Assembly (NCBI RefSeq): GCF_010093065.1
Contig: NZ_CP048113.1
Location: forward strand, 7,396,001 to 7,460,000
Source of the DNA: Chitinophaga agri
GTDB taxonomy: Bacteria > Bacteroidota > Bacteroidia > Chitinophagales > Chitinophagaceae
Length of the DNA stretch: 64,000 bases
Direction of reading: 5' to 3'
Of this stretch, positions 25,611-33,892 are shown piece after piece (positions within the stretch are counted from its first letter, which is position 1; each line of letters opens with the position of its first letter). A program made the translations under genes and the position numbers. The notes beneath the pieces were generated by a model that saw only the letters and a program-made list of their open reading frames with translations, did no database searches and had not been told where the DNA came from.

Positions 25611-26593
25611 CTGATCGAATTAAGTGGTGAAATTTTGGCCCCACCGGATGCATTTTCATAGTAGGATAAAGACTGCGAAGGGAACGGCACACCATCAATA
25701 ATAAACAATGTTTCATTACCATTTGCAATGCTGTTACGTCCCCTGATGTTGATATTTAGGGACGAACCTGGAACACCGTTATTCTGACTGATATTCAGCC
25801 CAGAGATCCGTCCTTCCAGGGCCATGACAAAATCATTAACTGGTTGCCTTTCGATCTCCTTAGCGGTAATATGTCCTACTGACCCAGTATTTAGTTCTTG
25901 TTTCGTGGTATAATACCCCTTATTAACTACAACTTCCTGTAAGTCGGCAGAGTTCAGCGATAACTTAATACTCATGAAATCTGAAGATGCAGGAAGCGAT
26001 ACAGAAGCATAACCTATGTAGGACACTTCAATAGTCGATTTGTCATTGATACCATTTAGCTCAAAATTACCCTCGCTGTTGGTAATTGCTACTTTACTAT
26101 CGGCCTTTACAGACGCGCCAGCAAGCGGATTACCACTTTCATCGGTAACCTTTCCCCGAACGGTGATCGCTTGAAACATATCTAATACTTTATCAAGAAA
26201 GCCAGGCTTCGGTTTTGCTTTTATCGTGATGCTATTTTTCTGAATGATGTAGTTGAACGGCTGATCTTTCATGATCACCTTCAAAGCATTTTCCAGGGTG
26301 CTGTTTTTCAGATCGGCAGTGACCGGCTTTGCAGTCTTTAGGATGTGCGAAACATAAAAGAAGTTGTAACCGGTTTGCTTTCTCAGTTTTTGCAGCACCT
26401 CATGAAAGGGTGCCTTGGACACAGACAGGTTGATCTGCTGCGCATAAATATTGGCTGAAACGTTGAGACTTAACAGTAAGATTGCGGTGATAAATTTCAT
26501 AACCAGCAGATACTTAATTAATGGTCGGCTGTGGCGCTGTAGCCATGATTTTTCAGGCAAGCAGCAGCCATTGCAATGAATATTTAAATTCAT
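25611..26593 (-). pseudogene. SusC/RagA-type TonB-dependent receptor, 3' end lost
   Basis: The remaining N-terminal part holds a signal segment (VMKFITAILLLSLNVSANIYA), an STN domain (about residues 55-125, FHEVLQKLRKQTGYNFFYV), a carboxypeptidase-regulatory-like domain (VTDESGNPLAGASV) and the start of the plug (VMALEGRISGLNIS, LNINIRGRNS, LFIIDGVPFP). Full receptors have about 1000-1150 residues; here the frame ends within the IS21 terminus. The plug end, the barrel and any SusD partner are missing. The STN domain fits regulation through the FecR and ECF sigma genes upstream on the same strand. Confidence 0.9.
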
Positions 26594-26659
26594 AACTTTG
26601 GTTTAGTTGGTTGTTTAGATTGGTTGATACAAATTGGTCTTACAGATAACTAACTATAG

Positions 26660-26691
26660 CCGGGTAGTGTACAAGACTTCCCGGTTTTTTT
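26660..26691 (+). terminator. Plus-strand terminator between fecR and the susC remnant
   Basis: CCGGG-T-AGT pairs with ACT-T-CCCGG (one T-T mismatch), followed by seven T residues. The T run is on the plus strand while both flanking genes are on the minus strand, so its role is unclear. Confidence 0.45.
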
Positions 26692-26728
26692 ATCCGTAAG
26701 TTTTATTATGCTGTTGAAATGGGTCTGG

Positions 26729-27871
26729 TTACTTACGCATAATCCTCCTTCCGTCAAATGTTAATGGTACATCACTGGCAGTCTCCAGTAGTTTTAATAC
26801 ATCTGTCAGCTTATCTTTTCTGGATATTTCACCGTTAAATTCGGTATCTGGCAATGTAGAATAATCTACTTCCACGTCATACCATCGGGCCAGCTGCCTA
26901 ACGACATTTTTCAGACTGGTATTATGAAATATAAAAAGCCCATCTTTCCAGGCAATGACGTCATTTGCGTTGACCTGTTCTACATTAAAACCTGATGGGG
27001 TGGTGATGCTCTGTTGTCCTGGCTTCAGTTTGATCGTTTTTGAAGTTGCTGGCAGTGTAGCATTGATCCGGCCTTCAACGAGTGTCGTTACTCTAGGCTC
27101 TTCTGCATAGCTGTACACATTGAAATGTGTTCCCAGTACTTCAATGAGCTGTCCATCGCATACTACTCTAAACGGCTTCCCCGGATCTTTGGCAATCTCA
27201 AAATATGCCTCTCCTGACAGTTGTACGCGGCGTTCGGAATGATTAAAATGAAGAGGAAACTTCAGTGAACTTCCTGCATTCAAAAATGCAGTACTACCAT
27301 CTGGCAGCTTCACGAAATACTGCCCTCCGTTAGGGGTAGATATTGTATTGTAACCACTTCCTGCTATTCCGTCCTCAATGGTATAGACTAGCTGCCCATC
27401 GGCGGCTTTGCTGATAGATACATTGCCTTGTTTAGCTATTGTGCCATTGATCTTGCTATCCAGATCGATCTGCTTACCATTGGCCAGTGTAAGAATGGCT
27501 TTATTCGTACCAGGTAGTCTTTCCAAAGCTACTTGCGGAGTGGACGGCTTATGGCTGTTTTTTGTAAGCACAAAATAAGTTGTGCCAAGACCAATGACAA
27601 TCGCGACCGTAGCCGCTACGCGAATGAACAGGCTGCGGCTAATGCCGTTAGCCTGCCTATTCCGGTCCATCCTCATCCAGATACGTTGATACATCTTTTC
27701 GAGCCGCTCGTCCTGCAAGGTATCAGGCATCGTCTTGCCAAACTCATTATAAAAGCTATAGAGCAATAGCTTCTCTTCAGGAGTGCAATTCCCATGTTCA
27801 AATTTTTCTAATAATGCCTTGGCCTCTTGTTCAGTCATGTTTTCGATACTCCAGGTTTCAAATCTCAGCAT
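26729..27871 (-). CDS. FecR-family anti-sigma factor
   Basis: The 380-residue protein has an N-terminal cytoplasmic anti-sigma region, one membrane helix at about 87-107 (VAATVAIVIGLGTTYFVL) and a periplasmic FecR domain: ISTPNGGQYFVKLPDGSTAFLNAGSSLKFPL and RVQLSGEAYFEIAKDPGKPF are diagnostic. A C-terminal STN-like domain begins near NVVRQLARWYDVEVDY. It would relay a signal from the STN domain of a TonB receptor to the ECF sigma factor encoded 72 bases upstream. The receptor gene downstream is truncated, so the relay may be an orphan. ATG 27838 (MTEQEA) is an alternative start. Confidence 0.92.
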   Translation of the reverse strand: MLRFETWSIENMTEQEAKALLEKFEHGNCTPEEKLLLYSFYNEFGKTMPDTLQDERLEKMYQRIWMRMDRNRQANGISRSLFIRVAATVAIVIGLGTTYFVLTKNSHKPSTPQVALERLPGTNKAILTLANGKQIDLDSKINGTIAKQGNVSISKAADGQLVYTIEDGIAGSGYNTISTPNGGQYFVKLPDGSTAFLNAGSSLKFPLHFNHSERRVQLSGEAYFEIAKDPGKPFRVVCDGQLIEVLGTHFNVYSYAEEPRVTTLVEGRINATLPATSKTIKLKPGQQSITTPSGFNVEQVNANDVIAWKDGLFIFHNTSLKNVVRQLARWYDVEVDYSTLPDTEFNGEISRKDKLTDVLKLLETASDVPLTFDGRRIMRK

Positions 27872-27943
27872 GTGATTTGAATGGCCCTACAAATACCAAA
27901 TGTCCAAACAGCTGTATATATATACAGCCGTCTAAAAAAAGAA

Positions 27944-28507
27944 TTAAAATAAAGAGAAGAGGATGGTGAGTTTAGACTTGAGAACTTTCATCGCTCGGTT
28001 AAGCTGGGTATTCACAGTACCTTCAGTAGTTTGAGTAATAGCGGCAATTTCCCTACGGGATAGGTGCTGATTTCGACTAAGTTCCCAGGCTTCGCGCATT
28101 TTTGTCGGCATGCCAGCTACCGCATCTTCAATCTGGCGTCTGAGTTCTTTTTCCAAAATCAAATCGTCAGTTGTAGTTTCAGCGTATTCTGAAAACGAAC
28201 TCAAACCTTCAATATACTTTTGTTGATTTTTGCTTTTCCGAAACAACATCAATACGCCATTTCGGACAGCACGATAAAGATAGGAATCCAGAGAACTTTT
28301 TATCTCCAGCTTTTTCTCATCCGCAAGGAGATTGGAAAAGATATCATGTACCACATCTTCCGCAGCATGTTCATCCTGCAACATTTTGAAAGCATGTTTG
28401 AGCAGCAACGGCGCATATCTGATGTAAATCTCCTCAACAGCTGCATGATCTCCACCGGAAAGCAGATGTACCAATTCACTGTCAGAAAGAGATTGCATTG
28501 ATCCCAT
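27944..28507 (-). CDS. ECF RNA polymerase sigma factor (FecI-like)
   Basis: The 187-residue protein has sigma region 2 (YAPLLLKHAFKMLQDEHAAEDVVHDIFSNL, about 28-57) and region 4 (MPTKMREAWELSRNQHLSRREIAAITQTTEGTV, about 125-160), with no region 3. Bacteroidota FecI-type factors of this length pair with FecR proteins and SusC receptors. The gene is first in the sigma-fecR-susC order. Its cognate receptor is broken by the IS21 junction. Confidence 0.93.
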   Translation of the reverse strand: MGSMQSLSDSELVHLLSGGDHAAVEEIYIRYAPLLLKHAFKMLQDEHAAEDVVHDIFSNLLADEKKLEIKSSLDSYLYRAVRNGVLMLFRKSKNQQKYIEGLSSFSEYAETTTDDLILEKELRRQIEDAVAGMPTKMREAWELSRNQHLSRREIAAITQTTEGTVNTQLNRAMKVLKSKLTILFSLF

Positions 28508-28719
28508 CAGTCTTTTAAGATTAGCCAGTTACGCCAACAGGGATAGTTGTAAACCAAATGTAATTACAAATTTTCCTAATATCAAGCAATCGTAAATTAA
28601 ACATTAAGCTGTCGTTCACGGATAAACGTATAGTGCATTCAACACATACAAGACTTTTCTAATCGTATCAGTTAATTCTTTATTTTCGAGCAACTAATAC
28701 TTATTTGAGTATCTAAATT

Positions 28720-29742
28720 ATGCAGGCAGATCAACCATTCAAGATCCTCGCTATAGATGGCGGGGGCATCAAGGGACTTTACAGCGCATCCATTCTTGCC
28801 CGTATTGAACAAAAGACAGGAAAGAAAATTGGCGATCACTTCGATATGATCTGCGGCACCTCAACGGGAGGGCTTATTGCATTGGCATTAAGTACAGGCA
28901 AGCCCGCCCAGGAAATTGCAGACATGTATTTCAACAGGGGCCGGGAAATTTTCACGGTATCTGAGATCAGACCTATACGATGGCTGCAACGCAGATGGCA
29001 ATTTATGTGTCAGTTGCTAGGATATGGAAAGTTTTCAGCCGACCCATTGAAGCAAATCCTGTCCGACATGTTTGAAGAAAAGACGATGGGCCAGGCCAAT
29101 AACCTGCTGTGCATCCCCAGCTACAATTTGATCAGAGGCATGCCCCGTGTATTTAAGTATCCCCATGCGGAAGGTGGCTTCTTCATGGACCGCGACATCA
29201 AAATGGTCGATGTTGCACTGGCTACCTCCGCTGCGCCGACCTACCTGCCCATCCATGAGCACAACAACATTTTATATGCAGATGGCGGTCTATGGGCCAA
29301 TAATCCGGCTCTATGTGGTTTATTGGAGGCACTGGATTTCTTTGTCGGTCCCGATAAGCAATTCAGCAGCTTCAAGATACTGTCTGTCTCCAGTGTAGCA
29401 CAGCCAAGCGGGTGGGCCTCCACTTCCAAGCGGCACAGGTCTTTCAGGCATTGGGGCAACAAACTGTTTCAGGCGTCAATGGATGGCCAGGCTTATTTTA
29501 ATGACTTCTTTCTAAAAAGAATCATCAATAACATCCAGCCATCAGGTACCTATTACCGCATTCCTCCGCCAGCACTTTCCAAACAACACATCGGATTGAT
29601 CGATATGGACATTGCTCACCAAAAAGCCCTAAAGACCCTGAAGGCAATGGGTGACCAGGATGGTTACCATTACGCCATTCAAAATGAAGTATTAGAATTT
29701 TTTGATCACCCAAAAATTTACCAAACCAACCCAAAACCATGA
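28720..29742 (+). CDS. CBASS effector: patatin-like phospholipase (CapV/CapE type)
   Basis: The 340-residue patatin-domain protein has the oxyanion motif DGGGIKG (13-19), the nucleophile elbow GTSTGG with Ser48, and the catalytic Asp188 in ADGGLWANNP, so the Ser-Asp dyad is complete. In CBASS, cyclic nucleotides bind such effectors and the phospholipase degrades the inner membrane, killing the infected cell. The adjacent gene, overlapping by four bases (ATGA), encodes a CD-NTase, which strongly supports this role over a lipid-metabolism one. The order is effector then cyclase. No transmembrane segment or signal peptide is present. Confidence 0.92.
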   Translation: MQADQPFKILAIDGGGIKGLYSASILARIEQKTGKKIGDHFDMICGTSTGGLIALALSTGKPAQEIADMYFNRGREIFTVSEIRPIRWLQRRWQFMCQLLGYGKFSADPLKQILSDMFEEKTMGQANNLLCIPSYNLIRGMPRVFKYPHAEGGFFMDRDIKMVDVALATSAAPTYLPIHEHNNILYADGGLWANNPALCGLLEALDFFVGPDKQFSSFKILSVSSVAQPSGWASTSKRHRSFRHWGNKLFQASMDGQAYFNDFFLKRIINNIQPSGTYYRIPPPALSKQHIGLIDMDIAHQKALKTLKAMGDQDGYHYAIQNEVLEFFDHPKIYQTNPKP

Positions 29743-30614
29743 ACATTACTGAAAATCAACTGATCGCCTGGTCACGGCCAGTTAGCGACTCCGAAGACGC
29801 GATGTGTCAGAGGGCCATTACACAAATCACTGAAGCATTGCGGGCAAAATTCGGCACCAAAGTATCTATATTCCTGCAAGGCTCTTACCGCAACAATACC
29901 AACGTCCGTAAAAACAGTGACGTGGATATCGTGATGCGCTTCGATGATGCATTTTATTCCGATCTTGTTAGGCTAAACGCAGCAGATGCCGCGATTTACA
30001 ACGCAAGGCATACAGACTATGGTTATAATTTCACGCAACTGAAGAACGATACAGAGCAGGCGCTACGCATCGTTTTTGGCGATGATGTCAAACGTAAAAA
30101 CAAATGTATTGAAGTAAGGGGTAACACTTACCGTGTAACAGCAGACGTGATCCCCTGTTTTACTTTAAGACGACCAGCAAACCTTGAAAGAATTGAAGCA
30201 GAAGGTATCAAATTCTATAGCGAAACCAATCAGGAAATCATCAGCTTTCCCAACCAGCATTACGAAAACGGCACGTCCAAGACTAATAACACCTACCGTT
30301 TATATAAAAGAATGGTTCGCATCCTAAAGGTGATCAACAATCGCCTTATTGATGATAATAAAATATCAGACAAACTGGCCTCGTCATTTTTCATTGAGTG
30401 TCTGGTGTACAATGTTCCTGATCATTATTTTATCAATGGCAATTACACCCAGACCCTACGCAACGTGATTAGCAAGATATATGAAGACATGCAAGCCAAC
30501 GCCAACTACAAAGAAGTTAGCTGCTTGCTATGGCTTTTTGATAGCCGATCACCAAGAACTCATAAAGATGCTTTGGACTTCATGCAGCACTGCTGGAATT
30601 TCGTAGGCTATTGA
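29739..30614 (+). CDS. CBASS CD-NTase (cyclic-oligonucleotide synthase)
   Basis: The 291-residue protein has the nucleotidyltransferase motif QGSYRNNTNVRKNSDVDIVM: GS at 48-49, metal-binding Asp61 and Asp63, and the third acidic residue Asp136 in TADVIPCF. The C-terminal helical part resembles other CD-NTases. The sequence is nearest in style to clade E (CdnE), whose product in studied cases is a pyrimidine-containing cyclic dinucleotide; I cannot fix the product by eye. No Cap2/Cap3 (E1/E2-JAB) or HORMA-TRIP13 gene is nearby, so this is a minimal type I CBASS. The 3' end overlaps the convergent gene at 30608 by seven bases. Confidence 0.92.
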   Translation: MNITENQLIAWSRPVSDSEDAMCQRAITQITEALRAKFGTKVSIFLQGSYRNNTNVRKNSDVDIVMRFDDAFYSDLVRLNAADAAIYNARHTDYGYNFTQLKNDTEQALRIVFGDDVKRKNKCIEVRGNTYRVTADVIPCFTLRRPANLERIEAEGIKFYSETNQEIISFPNQHYENGTSKTNNTYRLYKRMVRILKVINNRLIDDNKISDKLASSFFIECLVYNVPDHYFINGNYTQTLRNVISKIYEDMQANANYKEVSCLLWLFDSRSPRTHKDALDFMQHCWNFVGY

Positions 30615-32422
30615 TCGGTTTTTCCCTCAATAAATAACCGCGCTTCTTCCTTGATCCTGGTGACCGTTGGTGAAGGAATTTTAACAGGCATAGTAATGAT
30701 GTACTTTGCTACATTCTTTGCTTCAACATGCCTGTTCATGCGCTGAAGCAGCTTCATTTGTTCATACCTCGGTCCGAACTTTGAAGGGAGGTAATACGAA
30801 AGATACCGGAATCTATTAAGCGCGTTAGCATAGTCGCCTTCTTCAGCATAACAATTCGCGAGTTGCAGACTGTTCTGATACCCTCTATAATAACAGTGAC
30901 TATCACTGAAGCATTGTTTTGCGCGGGGCAACTCGCCATATTCCAACAGCACCATACCCATACGCGTTAATGCTTTTCCGTCTCTGGATAAATTGATGCT
31001 GACATCCCTTTCCAATGCCGATAGTTCTGCTGGCGATAAGTTATGCATGTTTTCAGCTATGGTCAGATTTGCTATCGCGCAAACCTGGCTATAATTCTTC
31101 ACACCGCAAAATAGCACCAGGGCAGATATGACTACAAGAATAGGATACCTCAGTCTTGCATCAGATCTCAGGAAGATACTTGAATCAGCGTCATAGCTGC
31201 CCTTGAGCACAAACAGCACCAGAAGCATCAAAAGCGGAGTACAGTGAAAACTATAAAATGTAAATCCTGAAATCAAAATAGCTGCAACCGTTATCTTCAG
31301 CGTCCAGGCCAGCCTTTCCCCAGGATGGCCATTAGAAGACCGGAAGAAAATAAATAAGGAGCCTGCCAAAAGTAGCATTCGCAAAATTCCAACTTCGCAA
31401 AGCAGCTGTACATATTCATTGAACGCATTGATCGTCTCCCCGGCAGAAAGAAAATAAGCGGTTGGAACTTTATGATGTGTCTGAAAATATTCAGCCTGCC
31501 ATTGTGGATACCAGTAACTAAATGTGCCTGGTCCGGTACCCAGGAGAGGACGATCCTTAATGTGCTGCCAGCACACTTCCCAAATGAGCATTCTTCCTTC
31601 AGCCGACTGGTATTTTAGATGATAAAGCGAATGAATTGCCCACAAACCAAATCCAATTATGATGATCCCTATAAAAGCGGTGAGTGCTTTGTGTCTCATT
31701 ACCCATACCCAGGCAGCCCTTCCGTATGCGCTCAGTCCCATGAGTCCATTGATCACCATCAAAGTCAGAATTGAAGTGCGGGAAACGGTGATGGCAAGCA
31801 ATCCTAAAATCAGCAGTGTAATCAGAAGATATCCGCCGATGGATACCCATTTTCCAAACCGATGCCCGGCTGGGACTATCACACAATAAACGATGATAGG
31901 GAAAGTAGCCACCAGAAAAACAGATAGTGCGGCAGAGTTGTCAAAATAGCCTGTTATTGCCAGCGATAACGGTATACTTCCATGATCAGCAAATACCTGT
32001 AGGTAGGCTTTCCCAATCTCCACCGCCGCAGAGACAATGATGAAATATAGAAAGTATTTGATCAGGCGGCCTTCCACATGGAAAAGAAAAATGTACCCAG
32101 CCAGAGCAGCGCAATACAAATTGTACAGGTGCTCGTTACCTGAATATAATATTGGTGAATCATAATAAGACAGCAACAAAAAGAAAACGATTACCACTAT
32201 GTAGCAGATGCGGAACAGGCTAAAGTCTTCCTCATCTACCACGCTCCAGATCAGGAAATTAAGAAATACGCCACTACACACAGCAAATAGTGGATAATGT
32301 GCAGACTGGTCCAGTTCCAGATTTGTCGTGTACGGATAAGCTGTGAGGTAGTAACCAAACAGGCAACAACAGCAGATCAGGCCCAAGTATTTATATAGCC
32401 AGTTGAGAATCTTAGTTACCAT
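30608..32422 (-). CDS. O-antigen-ligase-like membrane protein with C-terminal TPRs
   Basis: The 604-residue protein has about ten or eleven membrane helices in the first 430 residues. It contains a Wzy_C-type periplasmic loop: WQHIKDRPLLGTGPGTFSY, then ETINAFNEYVQLLCEVG. The C-terminal 150 residues form TPR-like repeats (LLEYGELPRAKQCFSDSHCYYRGYQNSL, YAEEGDYANALNRFRYLSYY). Such proteins usually join glycan chains, but no glycosyltransferase genes are nearby. It is last in the operon with TolC, RND and peptide genes, two bases from tolC. A role in modifying an exported product is possible. The ATG at 32420-32422 is preferred over a TTG two codons earlier. Confidence 0.82.
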   Translation of the reverse strand: MVTKILNWLYKYLGLICCCCLFGYYLTAYPYTTNLELDQSAHYPLFAVCSGVFLNFLIWSVVDEEDFSLFRICYIVVIVFFLLLSYYDSPILYSGNEHLYNLYCAALAGYIFLFHVEGRLIKYFLYFIIVSAAVEIGKAYLQVFADHGSIPLSLAITGYFDNSAALSVFLVATFPIIVYCVIVPAGHRFGKWVSIGGYLLITLLILGLLAITVSRTSILTLMVINGLMGLSAYGRAAWVWVMRHKALTAFIGIIIIGFGLWAIHSLYHLKYQSAEGRMLIWEVCWQHIKDRPLLGTGPGTFSYWYPQWQAEYFQTHHKVPTAYFLSAGETINAFNEYVQLLCEVGILRMLLLAGSLFIFFRSSNGHPGERLAWTLKITVAAILISGFTFYSFHCTPLLMLLVLFVLKGSYDADSSIFLRSDARLRYPILVVISALVLFCGVKNYSQVCAIANLTIAENMHNLSPAELSALERDVSINLSRDGKALTRMGMVLLEYGELPRAKQCFSDSHCYYRGYQNSLQLANCYAEEGDYANALNRFRYLSYYLPSKFGPRYEQMKLLQRMNRHVEAKNVAKYIITMPVKIPSPTVTRIKEEARLFIEGKTDQ

Positions 32423-32424
32423 GA

Positions 32425-33888
32425 TCAATCATTCGTTTCAGCAATAGCTTTTCCAATAACCGGATCAAAGCCCGTCAGCTTACGGAATCCAAAATGACCC
32501 TTCCAGTATTCCCGCAACGCAGCAGTATATTTTTTTCTGGCTGCGTCTCGTTGAGCCTGCGCGATCGACAATTCAGTCACCGTATACTTGCCCGCCTGAT
32601 AATTAGTCAGGGCAAATCCATATCGATTTTCTGCAACTTTTTGCACCTTCTGTCCCTGGAGTACATTATTCTGTAAGAGCACCAGGCTTTCGACAAGTGT
32701 GGTTATTTGTTGAGCAAGCGTGCTTTCATCAAGCATGTTTTGGTATTGCTGGAGCTTAAGGTTCGCTTTCGCAGTGCTGATTTTTGCGTTACGGCGGCCC
32801 CAGTCTACCATTGGGATGTCAAACTCGACACCTACTGTGGTCTGCGATTTCAAATCTCCGTATGCACCGGCAAACCGTAGATCACTGTTATTATATCCCA
32901 TTGTGGCCGCCACATTCACCCCGTATTTTTCCGCCTTCGACCTGGCGAGTTCACCTTGCGCCTCCAACTGCTTTCTTTCAAAGGCAATGTATTCAGGCCG
33001 GTTTTTTTTGGCAAATGCCAGTGCCTGCGCAGCGTCCGGATAATAAACGGTAGCCAGTTCCGGCATCAGCACCTCAAAATCTTCAGCCGCTGTAATTCCC
33101 GCGAAAACCTTCAGGTCCAGCCTCGCTATTTTGAGTTGATATTCCGCAGTCTTCAAAGTTTGTTCGGCCTCCAGCACCTGCAATTCAAGTTGCGTCAGCT
33201 TGTCCTGGTTGGTTGTACCAAGGGCGATGCGTTTAGTTTCGACATCATAATTTGCCTGGTAGTCCGATACGTTTTGCCGGGATACTGTAATGTCGTTCTG
33301 CGCCTCAAGAACATTAAAGTAAAGGTCTGTGGCTTTTAGCCTTATCTCTTCCATTTCTACAGAAAAAGCCTTTTTTGCTTCAGCGAAACGCAGGGGTTCG
33401 ATCTTCCTCGCCCAGCGCATAGCATTAAAGCCTCCTAGCGGCTGATTTAGGGCAAGAAATATAGGTGTAGCATTATACTGCTTGAAATTGGTAATATAGT
33501 CGTCAAATCGGCTCAAATTCGTGTTTAACGAGATTTGCCCGCCTGTGGCAGTAATGGCCTGGCTCAGGCTGAATCCTGCGGTGCTGAAATTCTGCTTAAC
33601 CGGTATGAAAAGGATCTTGCCATCAGGCTGGGTAATGGGTGCATAAGATTTATTATACATCGGTACTGCGCCGCTAAAGCTGATCTGAGGTCGCCGGTCA
33701 CTTTTATAGGTTTGAAATACATTGTTCGCAATCTCCTTTTGTGTTTCAGCCAATCTGGAGTGTATCGAATTGCTGGCCGCAATGCTCAGTACCTCTTCCA
33801 GCGTTAGCTTTTTTTGTGCAAAGATGGCAGGTCGGTAGAGTAGCAATGTTGTCATTAGGAACCACAACACTATATAAATCTGTCTCAT
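32425..33888 (-). CDS. TolC-family outer-membrane efflux protein
   Basis: The ATG at 33888 gives 487 residues with a clean signal peptide (MRQIYIVLWFLMTTLLLYRPAIFA). An upstream in-frame TTG would overlap the RND gene by 89 bases and add a non-signal leader. The mature protein has the repeated TolC helices (LTLEEVLSIAASNSIHSRLAE near the start, then two long coiled coils) and ends with a C-terminal TVTELSIAQAQRDAARKKYTAAL helix. It lies four bases after the RND pump gene, so pump, adaptor and channel are encoded together. Confidence 0.9.
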   Translation of the reverse strand: MRQIYIVLWFLMTTLLLYRPAIFAQKKLTLEEVLSIAASNSIHSRLAETQKEIANNVFQTYKSDRRPQISFSGAVPMYNKSYAPITQPDGKILFIPVKQNFSTAGFSLSQAITATGGQISLNTNLSRFDDYITNFKQYNATPIFLALNQPLGGFNAMRWARKIEPLRFAEAKKAFSVEMEEIRLKATDLYFNVLEAQNDITVSRQNVSDYQANYDVETKRIALGTTNQDKLTQLELQVLEAEQTLKTAEYQLKIARLDLKVFAGITAAEDFEVLMPELATVYYPDAAQALAFAKKNRPEYIAFERKQLEAQGELARSKAEKYGVNVAATMGYNNSDLRFAGAYGDLKSQTTVGVEFDIPMVDWGRRNAKISTAKANLKLQQYQNMLDESTLAQQITTLVESLVLLQNNVLQGQKVQKVAENRYGFALTNYQAGKYTVTELSIAQAQRDAARKKYTAALREYWKGHFGFRKLTGFDPVIGKAIAETND

Positions 33889-33892
33889 GTCT

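Noticed and set aside
28720..30614. Type II or III CBASS
   Set aside because: No E1/E2-like, JAB, HORMA or TRIP13 gene is adjacent; the flanking genes are a sigma factor and an O-antigen-ligase-like protein.
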